Shown: one piece after another, positions 45,831 to 54,537 of the stretch
Position numbering within the stretch: position 1 is the stretch's first letter
How the letters are laid out: every line of letters starts with the position of its first letter
Assembly (NCBI GenBank): GCA_019747875.1
Contig: JAIEQI010000188.1
Location: forward strand, 1 to 64,000
DNA from: Candidatus Obscuribacterales bacterium
GTDB lineage: Bacteria > Cyanobacteriota > Vampirovibrionia > Obscuribacterales > Obscuribacteraceae
DNA length: 64,000 nucleotides
Direction of reading: 5' to 3'
The notes under the pieces: generated by a model
What the model was told of the DNA's origin: nothing
Seen by the model: only the letters and a program-made list of their open reading frames with translations
Databases searched by the model: none
Position numbers and translations under genes: made by a program

Positions 45831-47897
45831 ATGCAAGATAGCACGCAGCTAATCGGGAAGATTTTGAATGAAAGATATAAAGTAGACGAGCTTGTTGGCT
45901 CAGGCGGATGGGGCAATGTTTACAGGGCTTTGCACATCACGCTCAATTGCGATGTAGCGATAAAAATACTGCATACTCACCTGTCACAGGACCAGACCAG
46001 GCTAAAGAGATTCGCCCAGGAAGCGGCAGTACTCAGTCAAATTTCAAGCCCCTTCATTATCAGAACGATTGATTATGGGCTGCTGCCGGTTCCATTTATA
46101 GCGATGGAGTTCCTTAAAGGATCCAGTTTAGCGGACCTGATTAAAGAGCAGAGGCAGGTTCCCGAGAAGGAAGCAATCGCAATTTTTCTGCAAGTAACGG
46201 AGGGACTAAAATATGCTCATGCATTCGGCTTAATTCATCGTGACCTGAAACCAGCGAACATTTTTCTGACAAGAGAAGCAGGGGAAACGCAATGCAAAAT
46301 TCTCGATTTCGGTCTTGCAAAACTTTTTGAAAGTTCAAGCTCTGAAGACAAGCTGACGGCGACAGGTGACATTATGGGCAGCCCTCCATATATGTCACCA
46401 GAGCTATGGCAAGGTCAGACAATAGATCAGCGAAGCGATATTTATGCACTCGGCTGCATAATGTATGAAACGCTTTCAGGACAACCTGCGTTCTCTGAAA
46501 ACAGTGTTCTTGCATACTTGCAAGCGCACCTACATGCCGAGCCTAAAGAATTTGCCAAGCAAAAGTTAGCAAGGAAAATATCCCCCGATCTTGAAAAAGT
46601 AGTATTTAAGTGTTTGCAGAAAGACCCTTGTCATAGGTATTCATCTGCAAGCGATGTGCAAAAAGACCTCGAGTCGGTCCGCAGCGGCGGACACTTAGAT
46701 ATTCAACTGCTTTCTGCGAGCCGCACTAAAATCAAATGGATGGCGGGAGCAACATGTGCAGCTCTGCTATGCGCTCTTTGCTTTTCATTATGGCTTTATC
46801 AGCTACCTATTAGCGTAGCAATGGCTAATTATTTCAATTCACAAGCTGCAGAGTCTCTTGCGCTGAAAAAATATAAAGATGCTGATTCCGCTCTTAAAAT
46901 TGCAAGTATTCTGGAAATCCCGCAAGGACCCCAGAGTCCAAGCAAATTGGCGACTCTTCGTTTGCGTATCAAGCTGGCAGAAGTAACCGACATAGAACTG
47001 CAGAAGAAGCTAAAGAATGAACTTGATCAGATCATAGGCGGCTCTTTTCCGACACCTCATGCAAAGGCTCTCATGGAAGAATCAGCACGACAAAGAGATA
47101 TAAATCGCAATTACGCAGGCTCTGTTGCGCTTGGAACTCAAGCTCTTTTCCAATGTGCAAAGGCGGGAAAGCACAGCGTTGTCTATGCAGCATGCCTTGA
47201 CAATTTGTCTAAGACTTATCTTTTGATGCCTGGTGAAAGCAATCGAGCGACCAGGCTCAGCCTTGAAGCATACAAGATTTGCTCGGACTTGCTCGAACCG
47301 GATGACCATAACATGACTCATGTTTTGAACGACCTGGCCCTTGCATTTTTGAAAGACGGACAATACGCTGACGCGGAAAAATCATTTAAGCAGGCGATCG
47401 AAGTAAATAAGAAAGGCAATACCATCGCCCTTGAATACAATTACGCCAATCTTGCCGACTGCCTGAGAAAGCAGGGAAAGCTCAAAGAATCGCTCTTGTA
47501 TTACGAGAAAGCCCTTGATGCTTTCAACAGATACCCGCGCAGAGGGAAAGTGGCAGTGACAAATGCCTTCAAAAATCTAACAGAGGAGGCAGCCACTTAC
47601 CTGGCGATGGGAGATTACAAGGAAGCTATAAACCACGTAAAACATGCTATTGAGTTTGCTGATCAGAACCAGATTGCAGACTCAGAAAAGGCCTTGGCCT
47701 ATGCGACGTTAGCCAAAGTCAATATAGCTGAGAAAGATAAGAGAAGTGCAGAAAAGAATCTCGAAACAGCTTATGGGCTTATGAAAGATATCAACCAGCG
47801 CGGGCCGAATGTCCTTTTTGTACTTAGAGAGCTGGTCAAGGTTAAACATGAAAATGGTAAATTCGATGATGCAAGGGAGCTGGAGAAGAATTTGTGA
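45831..47897 (+). CDS. Ser/Thr protein kinase with a C-terminal TPR region
   Basis: The 688-residue protein has the kinase domain at 15-285, with VGSGGWGNVYRALHITLN, Lys in CDVAIKIL, HRDLKPANIFL, LDFGLAK and GSPPYMSPELWQ. A membrane helix follows (AGATCAALLCALCFSLWLY), then about seven TPR-type repeats to the end (LNDLALAFLKDGQYADAEKS, YNYANLADCLRKQGKLKESL). It is closely related to the genes at 43098 and 45296. The substrate and signal are unknown. The start ATG 45831 is preceded by GGTG. Confidence 0.92.
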   Translation: MQDSTQLIGKILNERYKVDELVGSGGWGNVYRALHITLNCDVAIKILHTHLSQDQTRLKRFAQEAAVLSQISSPFIIRTIDYGLLPVPFIAMEFLKGSSLADLIKEQRQVPEKEAIAIFLQVTEGLKYAHAFGLIHRDLKPANIFLTREAGETQCKILDFGLAKLFESSSSEDKLTATGDIMGSPPYMSPELWQGQTIDQRSDIYALGCIMYETLSGQPAFSENSVLAYLQAHLHAEPKEFAKQKLARKISPDLEKVVFKCLQKDPCHRYSSASDVQKDLESVRSGGHLDIQLLSASRTKIKWMAGATCAALLCALCFSLWLYQLPISVAMANYFNSQAAESLALKKYKDADSALKIASILEIPQGPQSPSKLATLRLRIKLAEVTDIELQKKLKNELDQIIGGSFPTPHAKALMEESARQRDINRNYAGSVALGTQALFQCAKAGKHSVVYAACLDNLSKTYLLMPGESNRATRLSLEAYKICSDLLEPDDHNMTHVLNDLALAFLKDGQYADAEKSFKQAIEVNKKGNTIALEYNYANLADCLRKQGKLKESLLYYEKALDAFNRYPRRGKVAVTNAFKNLTEEAATYLAMGDYKEAINHVKHAIEFADQNQIADSEKALAYATLAKVNIAEKDKRSAEKNLETAYGLMKDINQRGPNVLFVLRELVKVKHENGKFDDARELEKNL

Positions 47898-47922
47898 TAC
47901 GAAATAACACAATCGCTTCAAC

Positions 47923-48083
47923 CGTGATCCTTACGGAGCCGAACTGACTCTAAGACCGATTCTTGGCTATATTGGTTCTGATGAATGACTCATCGAATGT
48001 TCACTTATGACCCCGGAGGACGTTGTGTCAAGATCGTTGAAACCGGGGATGGTAGCGTAACTGATACCAAGCAATTCGTCTAG
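47923..48083 (+). pseudogene. Remnant of an RHS/YD-repeat gene
   Basis: Two short frames carry RHS-type sequence. The first, 47923-47988, reads RDPYGAELTLRPILGYIG, like the YDPYGR...FGYTG end of the RHS core. The second, 47997-48083, reads FTYDPGGRCVKIVETGDGSV, then TKQFV and a TAG followed by CG. Intact RHS repeats read TKQFVWCG, so the TAG probably replaces the Trp codon. The order of the two parts looks scrambled. No complete RHS gene is in the window. Confidence 0.55.
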
Positions 48084-48138
48084 TGTGGTTGCGGACCGAC
48101 TCCAGCTTTGTTCAATCGAAGGTTATGCGCGTTGCTAT

Positions 48139-48798
48139 CTATTTGTGAGTTGCTTTCCAAATTTGATCGGAAATAGAACCGTGCGGGGATCTCGACGACT
48201 CCATGAATTTCGAAACCATCTTTTGCTCTTCGTCGTGAGCTAGTACTTCCATTGAGCTGACAGGACTTTCCCTCAGCTTCTCAACGGCTCTCCACCATAG
48301 CTCACCTGCATCCTCAATGGATTCATGCATCCAAAGCACTTGGTATTTTGTTTCCTGCTTCAAAAAGCGCGGATTCTCCTTTGACCACCAATCACGCGCG
48401 AAAGATGCTCGCTGCGAGTATGGAACATATGATTCGAAGTTTCGAACCATGTCTTGATTTTTGCTGCGAATCCACTTGTGATACGCAACTGCGAACTTGG
48501 CTTTGTCTGCTGGTTCAACCTTTCTATAGAATGACTTCAGCAGCCTTGCCTCCTGTCCAAAAAACCAACCATCAACTACCGTGTTATCGGCATCCTTCGC
48601 CATTTTTTCTATTAGTTGTTGAATCTCGCTCTCCGGTCTCGGAAGAACTTCCTCGGAACTACTGCTAGCAGCCGGTCCAATATGCTGCTGCTGAGCGGGC
48701 GATTTATGAGCAGGCTCACTCACGCCACCGCAAGCACCAACTATCGAACAAAGACCGATCAGCAAAAGATACTTGAAAAGGTGTAATCGCGAACTCAA
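48139..48798 (-). CDS. Hypothetical lipoprotein
   Basis: The 219 residues start at TTG 48798, with GGAG 6 bases upstream. The signal peptide ends in a lipobox, IVGAC, so the mature protein would begin with a lipidated Cys. The rest is charged and helical, with several Trp (AYHKWIRSKNQDMVRN, ARDWWSKENPRFLKQE, ELWWRAVEKLRE). No known domain is seen. It is separated from the following plus-strand genes by a divergent gap of about 220 bases. Confidence 0.72.
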   Translation of the reverse strand: MSSRLHLFKYLLLIGLCSIVGACGGVSEPAHKSPAQQQHIGPAASSSSEEVLPRPESEIQQLIEKMAKDADNTVVDGWFFGQEARLLKSFYRKVEPADKAKFAVAYHKWIRSKNQDMVRNFESYVPYSQRASFARDWWSKENPRFLKQETKYQVLWMHESIEDAGELWWRAVEKLRESPVSSMEVLAHDEEQKMVSKFMESSRSPHGSISDQIWKATHK

Positions 48799-49015
48799 AA
48801 TTTGCTCCGAGCTTATTAAGTCCGTAGACGAGTGCTTCCATCCGCCTACCGATTCCGGATGTCGGCACTTTAGAGATTTAATCTTAGCCCACGAAACCTT
48901 TTTTGGGACGCTGTGTAATGAGTTTCAGAAGCGATTGAGAAATGAGTTCAATCCCTGAAATCCCGGATGGAATCTACTCTCCCTCCGGAAATGAAGCAAA
49001 AATTGGAGAAAGATC

Positions 49016-49549
49016 ATGAAATTTGGAAATAAAGCTAAGATGACCGCGCTAGCAGCCCTTTTATTGCTGCCAACCGTTGCGGGAAGCATTCAGCCAACGA
49101 TTGCAGGCACCCCGACGGCGGCTCCTCTAATCGACAAAGAATTCGAGACAGCGCTCCGAAAGTTCGTCAGCAAACGGTTCTTCAATCGGATCGATGCGAC
49201 AAGCGAGCAGCGAGAGAAGATATCGAAAATAATGGCTGACACCCAGGAGCAAACACGTCCTGACCGCGAACAATTCAGACAGGGGCTGCTGGAGCTTTCA
49301 TCGATGATGAACAACGAAAAAACCAGCGATGAAGACATCAAAAAGCAGGTATCCGACCTGCGAAGCCTGAAACAAAAAATCAGTGATCAGCGACTTGCTG
49401 CAGCACTTCAAGTTCGGCACATTCTGAGCGCTGAACAAAGGCAAAAAATTCACAACAGAATTTCGGAACTAATAACTGGCGGAATGAGCCCTCGTAAACT
49501 GGGGCAGTTACGCAACCATGTAAGTTTACTTAGCGAAACGGAGAATTGA
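49016..49549 (+). CDS. Spy/CpxP-like periplasmic protein (LTxxQ type)
   Basis: The 177-residue protein has a signal peptide (MTALAALLLLPTVAGS) and GGAG before the ATG. Two LTxxQ-like motifs are seen, DATSEQREKISKIM and LSAEQRQKIHNRI, in an otherwise all-helical charged protein, as in Spy and CpxP. Those relatives are periplasmic chaperones or stress sensors. A hairpin follows at 49561, and the ECF sigma gene starts 72 bases later, so a link to envelope stress is plausible. Confidence 0.75.
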   Translation: MKFGNKAKMTALAALLLLPTVAGSIQPTIAGTPTAAPLIDKEFETALRKFVSKRFFNRIDATSEQREKISKIMADTQEQTRPDREQFRQGLLELSSMMNNEKTSDEDIKKQVSDLRSLKQKISDQRLAAALQVRHILSAEQRQKIHNRISELITGGMSPRKLGQLRNHVSLLSETEN

Positions 49550-49560
49550 GAGGAGCCACG

Positions 49561-49590
49561 ACCGGGCGAGGACTCAACACCTCGTCCGGT
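49561..49590 (+). terminator. Hairpin between the Spy-like gene and the sigma gene
   Basis: Arms accgggcgag and ctcgtccggt form a 10-pair stem (one G-U) with a 10-base loop, 11 bases after the stop codon. There is no long T run, so termination may be partial. Confidence 0.55.
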
Positions 49591-49621
49591 TCCTGTCATG
49601 TGAAACCCTGGAGAATCATCA

Positions 49622-50296
49622 ATGGCTTTGTTAAACTTTGGAACTCAGTGGGCGATCAGACTTGAAAAGGACTTCAATTTAAAATCGCTGTTGGTTGGAG
49701 ACGAGCGTTTGACATTACGCGATTTAGAAGCATCAGAAGATCAAAAGCTGATAAGCCTTAGTCTGGCAGGAAATCAGAAGGCTTTTGAGATCCTCTTGCG
49801 TCGATATCAAAAGCTAGTTTACAACGTCATTTTTCAGATGGTCCAGAACCACGAAGCTGCCGCCGACCTGACGCAGGAAACTTTTTTGAAAACATACAAA
49901 GGCTTAGCCACATTTAGGGGAAATGCGGCATTTAAGCCTTGGTTACTGAAGATAGCATCTAATACCACTCTCAATTACATTCGAGACAGTCGGGGCAAAG
50001 CGGCTTCATCGTTGGAAGAAATGCTGGAAGAGAATCCGCATGCAGAGCCCTCCAGTAAGGAACGTCTGGAGGAGCAAGTAGAATTGCATATCTGTCAAGC
50101 GAATCTGGCAGAAGCAATTGCATCATTGCCAGTCAGGCAAAGACAAATATTTGTTTTACGATATCAGCATGATTTGCCATATGCAGATATCGCTAACATA
50201 ACAGATGAAACTGAAAGCAGTATCAAATCACTGCTCTTTCGGATTCGCGAAAAGCTACGCAAAATGCTGGTGGAGAAGGAAACCTTGCACAGTTAA
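49622..50296 (+). CDS. ECF RNA polymerase sigma factor (sigma-70 family)
   Basis: The 224 residues have region 2 at about 45-125 (AFEILLRRYQKLVYNVIFQM, AADLTQETFLKTYKGL, FKPWLLKIASNTTLNYIRD). Region 4 lies at 160-215 (AIASLPVRQRQIFVLRYQHD, YADIANITDETESSIKSLLF). The first 40 residues are an extra N-terminal part. GGAG lies 9 bases before ATG 49622. It is followed by an anti-sigma-like gene and a membrane protein gene, a common arrangement for ECF factors that answer envelope or redox signals. Confidence 0.93.
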   Translation: MALLNFGTQWAIRLEKDFNLKSLLVGDERLTLRDLEASEDQKLISLSLAGNQKAFEILLRRYQKLVYNVIFQMVQNHEAAADLTQETFLKTYKGLATFRGNAAFKPWLLKIASNTTLNYIRDSRGKAASSLEEMLEENPHAEPSSKERLEEQVELHICQANLAEAIASLPVRQRQIFVLRYQHDLPYADIANITDETESSIKSLLFRIREKLRKMLVEKETLHS

Positions 50297-50357
50297 GTGG
50301 TGGAGAACTGTGGACCAGAATCCTATTAATGTTATGATCGACACTGGGTGGAAAACA

Positions 50358-50777
50358 ATGGAAACGCAAGAAGAAAAATTCGACTGTGATTCATTTCGCG
50401 ATTACTATGCGCGTCGAGAAAGCGGCCACTCTATTAGCGAAAACGAGAATATGCGAAGCAGCGAGCATGTTGAGACATGTATTTCGTGCAGCGCATTTGC
50501 AAAACAGCACGAAACCATTATTGAAACAATGGCGAGCTTGCCGCAATTTGATGTTTCGGAAAAACTTACGCAAAGTATTTTGCAATCAGTGTATCTGAGC
50601 CAACCAAAGAAGGCAGATTTGCTTTTACCGATCGGAGCCGCAGCCGGCGTAGTGTTTTTCGCTCTGCTTCCGTTTGACTCGATACAAGGCTGGCTATCTT
50701 GGGGCGTGGGACTAATTGGATTGTGTGGACTGCAGGTTTTATTGAAATCAGCCGAGAGGACCGAGAGCATAAGTTGA
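50358..50777 (+). CDS. Putative anti-sigma factor with HxxxCxxC motif
   Basis: The 139 residues start at ATG 50358, preceded by GGTGGA; ATG 50334 is in frame but has no site. The N-terminal half has HVETCISCSAFAKQ, the His-x3-Cys-x2-Cys zinc-type motif of zinc anti-sigma domains. Two close membrane helices follow (LLLPIGAAAGVVFFALLPF and LSWGVGLIGLCGLQVLL). It probably holds the upstream sigma factor inactive at the membrane. Its stop overlaps the next start (TGATG). Confidence 0.78.
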   Translation: METQEEKFDCDSFRDYYARRESGHSISENENMRSSEHVETCISCSAFAKQHETIIETMASLPQFDVSEKLTQSILQSVYLSQPKKADLLLPIGAAAGVVFFALLPFDSIQGWLSWGVGLIGLCGLQVLLKSAERTESIS

Positions 50778-51679
50778 TGTACAAAATACAAAAGCGCAAT
50801 CTGCTGCTGCTGTCCATCATCCTGATGGGTTTCCTATCAGGCAGCGCCTATGCTCAGGATTTCTTCGATTCGGCAAAAACGACAAGCACCGCTTCCGATA
50901 CCAGCGCCCCAGAAGCAATCTCAAATGATAGAACTGAAAAGGATGCCAGCACTGCCGAATCTAATAATGTCGAGGCAAGTAATGACTTTGCAGACAACAA
51001 CAAAGGGAAAGCTAACAAGACAATGTTCTATGCATTTCTTGAAGAAGATCCCAGCGCTCCAAACGGCCCTATTTATGATTACTTAAAAGACAAGCCCTTC
51101 ATTAGAGACATTATCGTTCCCCACAATGCGATGGAACGTAAATTCAGACCAATGATGCAATGGCGAGCATGGGCTGAGAAGCCGCAAGGCTTTATTGCCT
51201 CAGCCCTCTTCATCTGCCTGATTAGCTTTGTCTGCTCCTGGCTATTGCCCCAAAAGATGAAAGAAGCGACAAAGGAGTGTCACGCTAACTTCTGGAAAAG
51301 TTTTGGCACCGGCGGACTGATTGCTGTCATTTGGACCATCTTGACCCGATCGATTTTCCTGACAGAGATCGGATGGCCACTCGGAGTTTTGCTGAACGCC
51401 CTCTTCCAGGCTGCTATGTTGACTGGATTTAGCGTCGTGGTACTACTTCTCGGGAACTCGCTCAATGCAATTTTACGGATTCATCGACTGCCACAACTAC
51501 ATACCAGGGCAAATCATTTGCTCATTGCCGATCTGATAGTAGGAAGCCTGACAGCGGCTCTAATTTTGCAAATTCCAAGCTTCGGAGATATTCCACGCAT
51601 CGGCGCAAGGCTGGTGGCACTTTTTGCACTGCTTGGACTAGGCTCCATTTACCGTGTTCGAAATTCAGTCGAACAATAG
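50777..51679 (+). CDS. Membrane protein of the ECF sigma operon
   Basis: The 300-residue protein starts at ATG 50777, which overlaps the anti-sigma stop. A signal peptide (LLLLSIILMGFLSGSAYA) is followed by an acidic Ser/Thr-rich external stretch to about 90. Then come roughly five membrane helices (GFIASALFICLISFVCSWLL, GLLIAVIW-type, LLNALFQAAMLTGFSVVVLL, LLIADLIVGSLTAALIL, ARLVALFALLGLGSIY). No known family is recognised. Its place suggests that it senses or answers the same signal as the sigma factor. Confidence 0.75.
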   Translation: MYKIQKRNLLLLSIILMGFLSGSAYAQDFFDSAKTTSTASDTSAPEAISNDRTEKDASTAESNNVEASNDFADNNKGKANKTMFYAFLEEDPSAPNGPIYDYLKDKPFIRDIIVPHNAMERKFRPMMQWRAWAEKPQGFIASALFICLISFVCSWLLPQKMKEATKECHANFWKSFGTGGLIAVIWTILTRSIFLTEIGWPLGVLLNALFQAAMLTGFSVVVLLLGNSLNAILRIHRLPQLHTRANHLLIADLIVGSLTAALILQIPSFGDIPRIGARLVALFALLGLGSIYRVRNSVEQ

Positions 51680-51771
51680 AATTCTAAGTGCATTCACTAT
51701 ACGTCCATTGCGTTGTACTATAGCCATGTGCAACGCCTGTTGTAAAGCGCGGTTGCGTATGGAGAGGCGCA

Positions 51772-52677
51772 ATGAAGATTTCAATACCAGAGCAAATTAG
51801 CTGCACCTTAATGGCAGTGGCATTTAGTATAAGCTTGACTGCCTGCGGAGGCGGTGAGAGCCCGAAAAACGAGCTCGACGTAGGCTTTCACAGCAAGGTA
51901 CCAGAAAGCATTCAAATAGAACCTTCAGGCTTAGCTAATTACAACGGCAAAACCAAAGCGAGCCTCTTTGAGATGCGTACAAAGGCGGCTAATGCCCACG
52001 CGAATTTGGTAAAAGCACCGTATTCTCCCAGTGCAGATCTTTTTCAAATCGATGACAAAGCAAGCTGGTGGGCACTCAAGGGATTTTTGTTCGGTCAAGG
52101 AATGGATAAGGTCGACGGTCCATCAAGAGAGAGCGCGTTTTTTGGCAATCCCTATATGCTGGTTGCGCCCGAGTGGTATGCCGAGAAACTTAATCCGGCT
52201 TCGAATCGCTTTCCAACGCGAAATGACTTCGCAAATGTGTTTCCCACTTATCTACTGCCGGCATCCATCAAAATTTTTCCGAAAGAAGCAAGGGAAGAAA
52301 TCGTCTACAACATCATGCCGCATTACAACATGTTGAAATCCATGATGACGGGGAATTGGCCGATTTCGAATTTGGCGTTCAACCTGAACGCATACAACGC
52401 CAGAGACTTCGGCTTCAATTACATATATATTGATGCTAGCAAAAGCAAGAATTTGCAAAAGTACTCTTCCGATGTGAAACCGATCGGGCAAGCTATTGGG
52501 CAAACTAAGTCCTGCGCTCCAGCATGCAATGATTTGACAGGAACTCCCGACGATTTAACCGCGATAAAGCTAAAAGATGTTCCTGCACAGTGTCACATCT
52601 TGCTTTGGAAAGAAAAACCATCATCTTATGTGAAGCCAGCAGATATGACGGTTGACATTGTTATTAATGGTGGATAG
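51772..52677 (+). CDS. Hypothetical lipoprotein upstream of the PII-like gene
   Basis: The 301 residues start at ATG 51772, with GGAGAGG upstream. The signal peptide ends in a lipobox, LTAC, followed by GGG. The mature part is mixed, with many aromatic residues (SWWALKGFLFGQGMDK, YMLVAPEWYAEKLN, NLNAYNARDFGFNYIYID). Two Cys pairs occur near the end (SCAPAC, AQC). I do not recognise a domain. It is separated from the PII-like gene by only 2 bases, so they are co-transcribed. Confidence 0.72.
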   Translation: MKISIPEQISCTLMAVAFSISLTACGGGESPKNELDVGFHSKVPESIQIEPSGLANYNGKTKASLFEMRTKAANAHANLVKAPYSPSADLFQIDDKASWWALKGFLFGQGMDKVDGPSRESAFFGNPYMLVAPEWYAEKLNPASNRFPTRNDFANVFPTYLLPASIKIFPKEAREEIVYNIMPHYNMLKSMMTGNWPISNLAFNLNAYNARDFGFNYIYIDASKSKNLQKYSSDVKPIGQAIGQTKSCAPACNDLTGTPDDLTAIKLKDVPAQCHILLWKEKPSSYVKPADMTVDIVINGG

Positions 52678-52679
52678 CA

Positions 52680-52976
52680 ATGAAACTAATCACCGCTATC
52701 ATCCAACCAGACAAATTCGACAAGGTCTGCACTGCATTGATGCGAGCCCAAGTCGGTGGGCTCACAGTCAGTGACGTTCGCGGATATGGACAAGAAGATC
52801 TCGAAAGCGACTGGGATCTTAGCGGCTATCTAACGACTAAGTTACGCTTAGATATCGCACTTGCTGACGAGCGTTGCGAAGAAGTCGTAGCTTTGATCAA
52901 GCAGACAGCTGAAACAGGTGACGTCGGCGATGGCGTCATCTTTGTATCGAACTTAGAATCGTTTGTCAGGATTTAG
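52680..52976 (+). CDS. PII-like signalling protein with shortened T-loop
   Basis: The 98-residue protein has the PII fold pattern: KLITAIIQPDKFDKVCTAL, VGGLTVSDVRGYG and GDVGDGVIFVSNLESFVRI. Classical GlnB/GlnK proteins have about 112 residues and the T-loop GHTExYRGAEY with the uridylylated Tyr51. Here the loop is QEDLESDWDLSGYLTTK, shorter and without RGAEY, and the C-terminal RTGE is missing. Regulation by uridylylation is therefore unlikely, but effector binding in a trimer is possible. It follows a lipoprotein gene, not amtB or glnA. Confidence 0.82.
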   Translation: MKLITAIIQPDKFDKVCTALMRAQVGGLTVSDVRGYGQEDLESDWDLSGYLTTKLRLDIALADERCEEVVALIKQTAETGDVGDGVIFVSNLESFVRI

Positions 52977-52985
52977 GCTGAATTT

Positions 52986-54176
52986 CTATCGGTCGCGATC
53001 AAGATCTGGACGGCGTCCGCTTGTGCGTGTGCGAATTTCAGTACTGGTATTTTTGAACTCAGTCACCAGTTTTTTCTTGGTCGATATGCCCAGCTTCTCG
53101 GCGTGGGCTTTGATAACTAATACGAGTGATCTTTCGAGATAGGCTTGCACATCCATGTCTGATTGCGCAGCAATATCCTCGGCAAGCTCCACGAATCGCT
53201 GATTTATACTTAGATGAACATTAGCAGGTTCCCGCTTTTTGTCTTGTCCACCACGACGGAAATCATCACCACCCCGCCGTCCGCCTGAACGTTCTTCTCT
53301 GGAGCTGGTTTGCTTGCCACCAGTATAGGTGCTTCTGACGCGACGCTGCGTCGGTGCTCCTTCACTGGAAGATTCAACTGAGCTCTCATCGCTGTCAGCA
53401 TCCTGGCGTGAGCGACGAAAGTTCTCTTCGCCTCCTTCTTCCGAATCGAATTCCGCTCTTGGACGTCGAGGGCGATCTTCATAGCCTCGATTCTCGCCTT
53501 GATCTCTATAACTTCTACGCCTGGTATCGCCTTGATCTCGTTTTTGCCCGTAGCGATCTTCGGACTGGGGGCGGCGATTGTTGTCGTCATATTTTCTTTC
53601 ACGTCCACCAGCAGAATTGCTGCGCCCTTTGCGATCGCCAGCGCCGCCGCTGCGGGCTCCTTGACCTGCCGGGCGTCGTGGTCTGCGCTCGCCCGATTCT
53701 TCACCGGATCGCCAACCGCGCTCATCGGACCCGCTTCCTGCGCGCGATCTGGCGCCAGCACCAGTGCGAGTTCTGCTTCCATCTCCACCTGCTCGCGGCT
53801 TTCCGTAAGCGCCCGTTCGCCGTCTATCATCACCGCTTTCGGCTCCGGAAGGTCTTCTATTCTCCCCGCTGCCACCGGCTCGCGGTTTACCACCACCGCC
53901 ACCGCCTGTACGGCGTCTGTCGTCGCTACCGCCGCCAGCTCGCGGTTTCCCAGCGCCACCGCTACCTCCGGTGCGCCGTCTATCGCCGCCGCCTCCACCG
54001 CCTGCACGGGGTTTTCCGCCACCAGCACGACTTCTACTTCCACCACCACCACCAGCTCTGGGTTTTCCACCGCCACCGCTGCGCTTCCGATCGCCCCCGC
54101 CCGGTTTACCTGCACGGCGCGGCGCGGATGAGTCAGAATCGGACTGCTGCCGCTCTGTGTTATTCGAAGTGTTCAT
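52986..54176 (-). CDS. Arg/Gly-rich protein with a possible ribbon-helix-helix end
   Basis: Of the 396 residues, the first ~320 are Gly/Arg/Ser/Asp low complexity with repeats KPRAGGGGG, GDRRRTGG and RSRAGGG, like RGG-type RNA-binding tails. The only ordered part is near 325-375: NVHLSINQRFVELAEDIAAQ, then DVQAYLERSLVLVIKAHAEK. That strand-helix-helix pattern resembles CopG-type DNA-binding domains. The protein is very basic, so nucleic acid binding is likely. AAGGAG precedes ATG 54176. Long frames on the other strand and in other frames are by-products of the GC-rich repeats. Confidence 0.75.
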   Translation of the reverse strand: MNTSNNTERQQSDSDSSAPRRAGKPGGGDRKRSGGGGKPRAGGGGGSRSRAGGGKPRAGGGGGGDRRRTGGSGGAGKPRAGGGSDDRRRTGGGGGGKPRAGGSGENRRPSGAESGDDRRRTGAYGKPRAGGDGSRTRTGAGARSRAGSGSDERGWRSGEESGERRPRRPAGQGARSGGAGDRKGRSNSAGGRERKYDDNNRRPQSEDRYGQKRDQGDTRRRSYRDQGENRGYEDRPRRPRAEFDSEEGGEENFRRSRQDADSDESSVESSSEGAPTQRRVRSTYTGGKQTSSREERSGGRRGGDDFRRGGQDKKREPANVHLSINQRFVELAEDIAAQSDMDVQAYLERSLVLVIKAHAEKLGISTKKKLVTEFKNTSTEIRTRTSGRRPDLDRDR

Positions 54177-54244
54177 AATGACTCCTTGAAGGAGCCTAGC
54201 CGGACGCTAAGCTGAGTGAATGTACAGTCTAATGCATCAGGCGG

Positions 54245-54532
54245 CTATGTGTTTTGCGCATCGCGGCATTCCTGAAGAATTCTTTCGTAAAGTTTCAGGA
54301 CGCGAGTGGAAAGCGGAGAACTGGAAAGGCTTGCCGATACTCTTTCGAGCACATCCTCTTCCCTATGTGCATCCTTGACCGGCAATCCGGCCTCGCTCTT
54401 TAAGTTCCCCAAGGCGACCGCGATTTCGAAGCGTTGCAGAAGCAGCTTACTAATTTGCTCGTCAAGTCGATCAATTTGCTGTCTTAGTTGCAAAATACGC
54501 TCTGAGCTCTGATTGCTGTCCGAATTATTCAA
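54245..54532 (-). CDS. Chorismate mutase (AroQ class)
   Basis: The 95-residue helical protein matches the AroQ monofunctional type: LRQQIDRLDEQISKLLLQRF, then VALGNLKSEAGLPVKDAHRE and a C-terminal helix ending ERILQECR. The conserved Arg, Lys and Glu positions of the active site appear present (R in LLLQRFEIA, K in NLKSE, D and RE in KDAHREE). It turns chorismate into prephenate for Phe/Tyr synthesis. There is no signal peptide, so it is the cytoplasmic form. It lies far from the aroA/aroCB cluster. Confidence 0.88.
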   Translation of the reverse strand: MNNSDSNQSSERILQLRQQIDRLDEQISKLLLQRFEIAVALGNLKSEAGLPVKDAHREEDVLERVSASLSSSPLSTRVLKLYERILQECRDAQNT

Positions 54533-54537
54533 CGGTT

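Noticed and set aside
53354-54178. Long plus-strand frames (up to 274 residues) and a 301-residue minus frame over the Arg/Gly gene
   Set aside because: They overlap the 52986-54176 gene completely, lack ribosome binding sites and have His/Arg- or Ala/Val-biased text caused by GC-rich repeats. The chosen frame has AAGGAG and a sensible ordered end.
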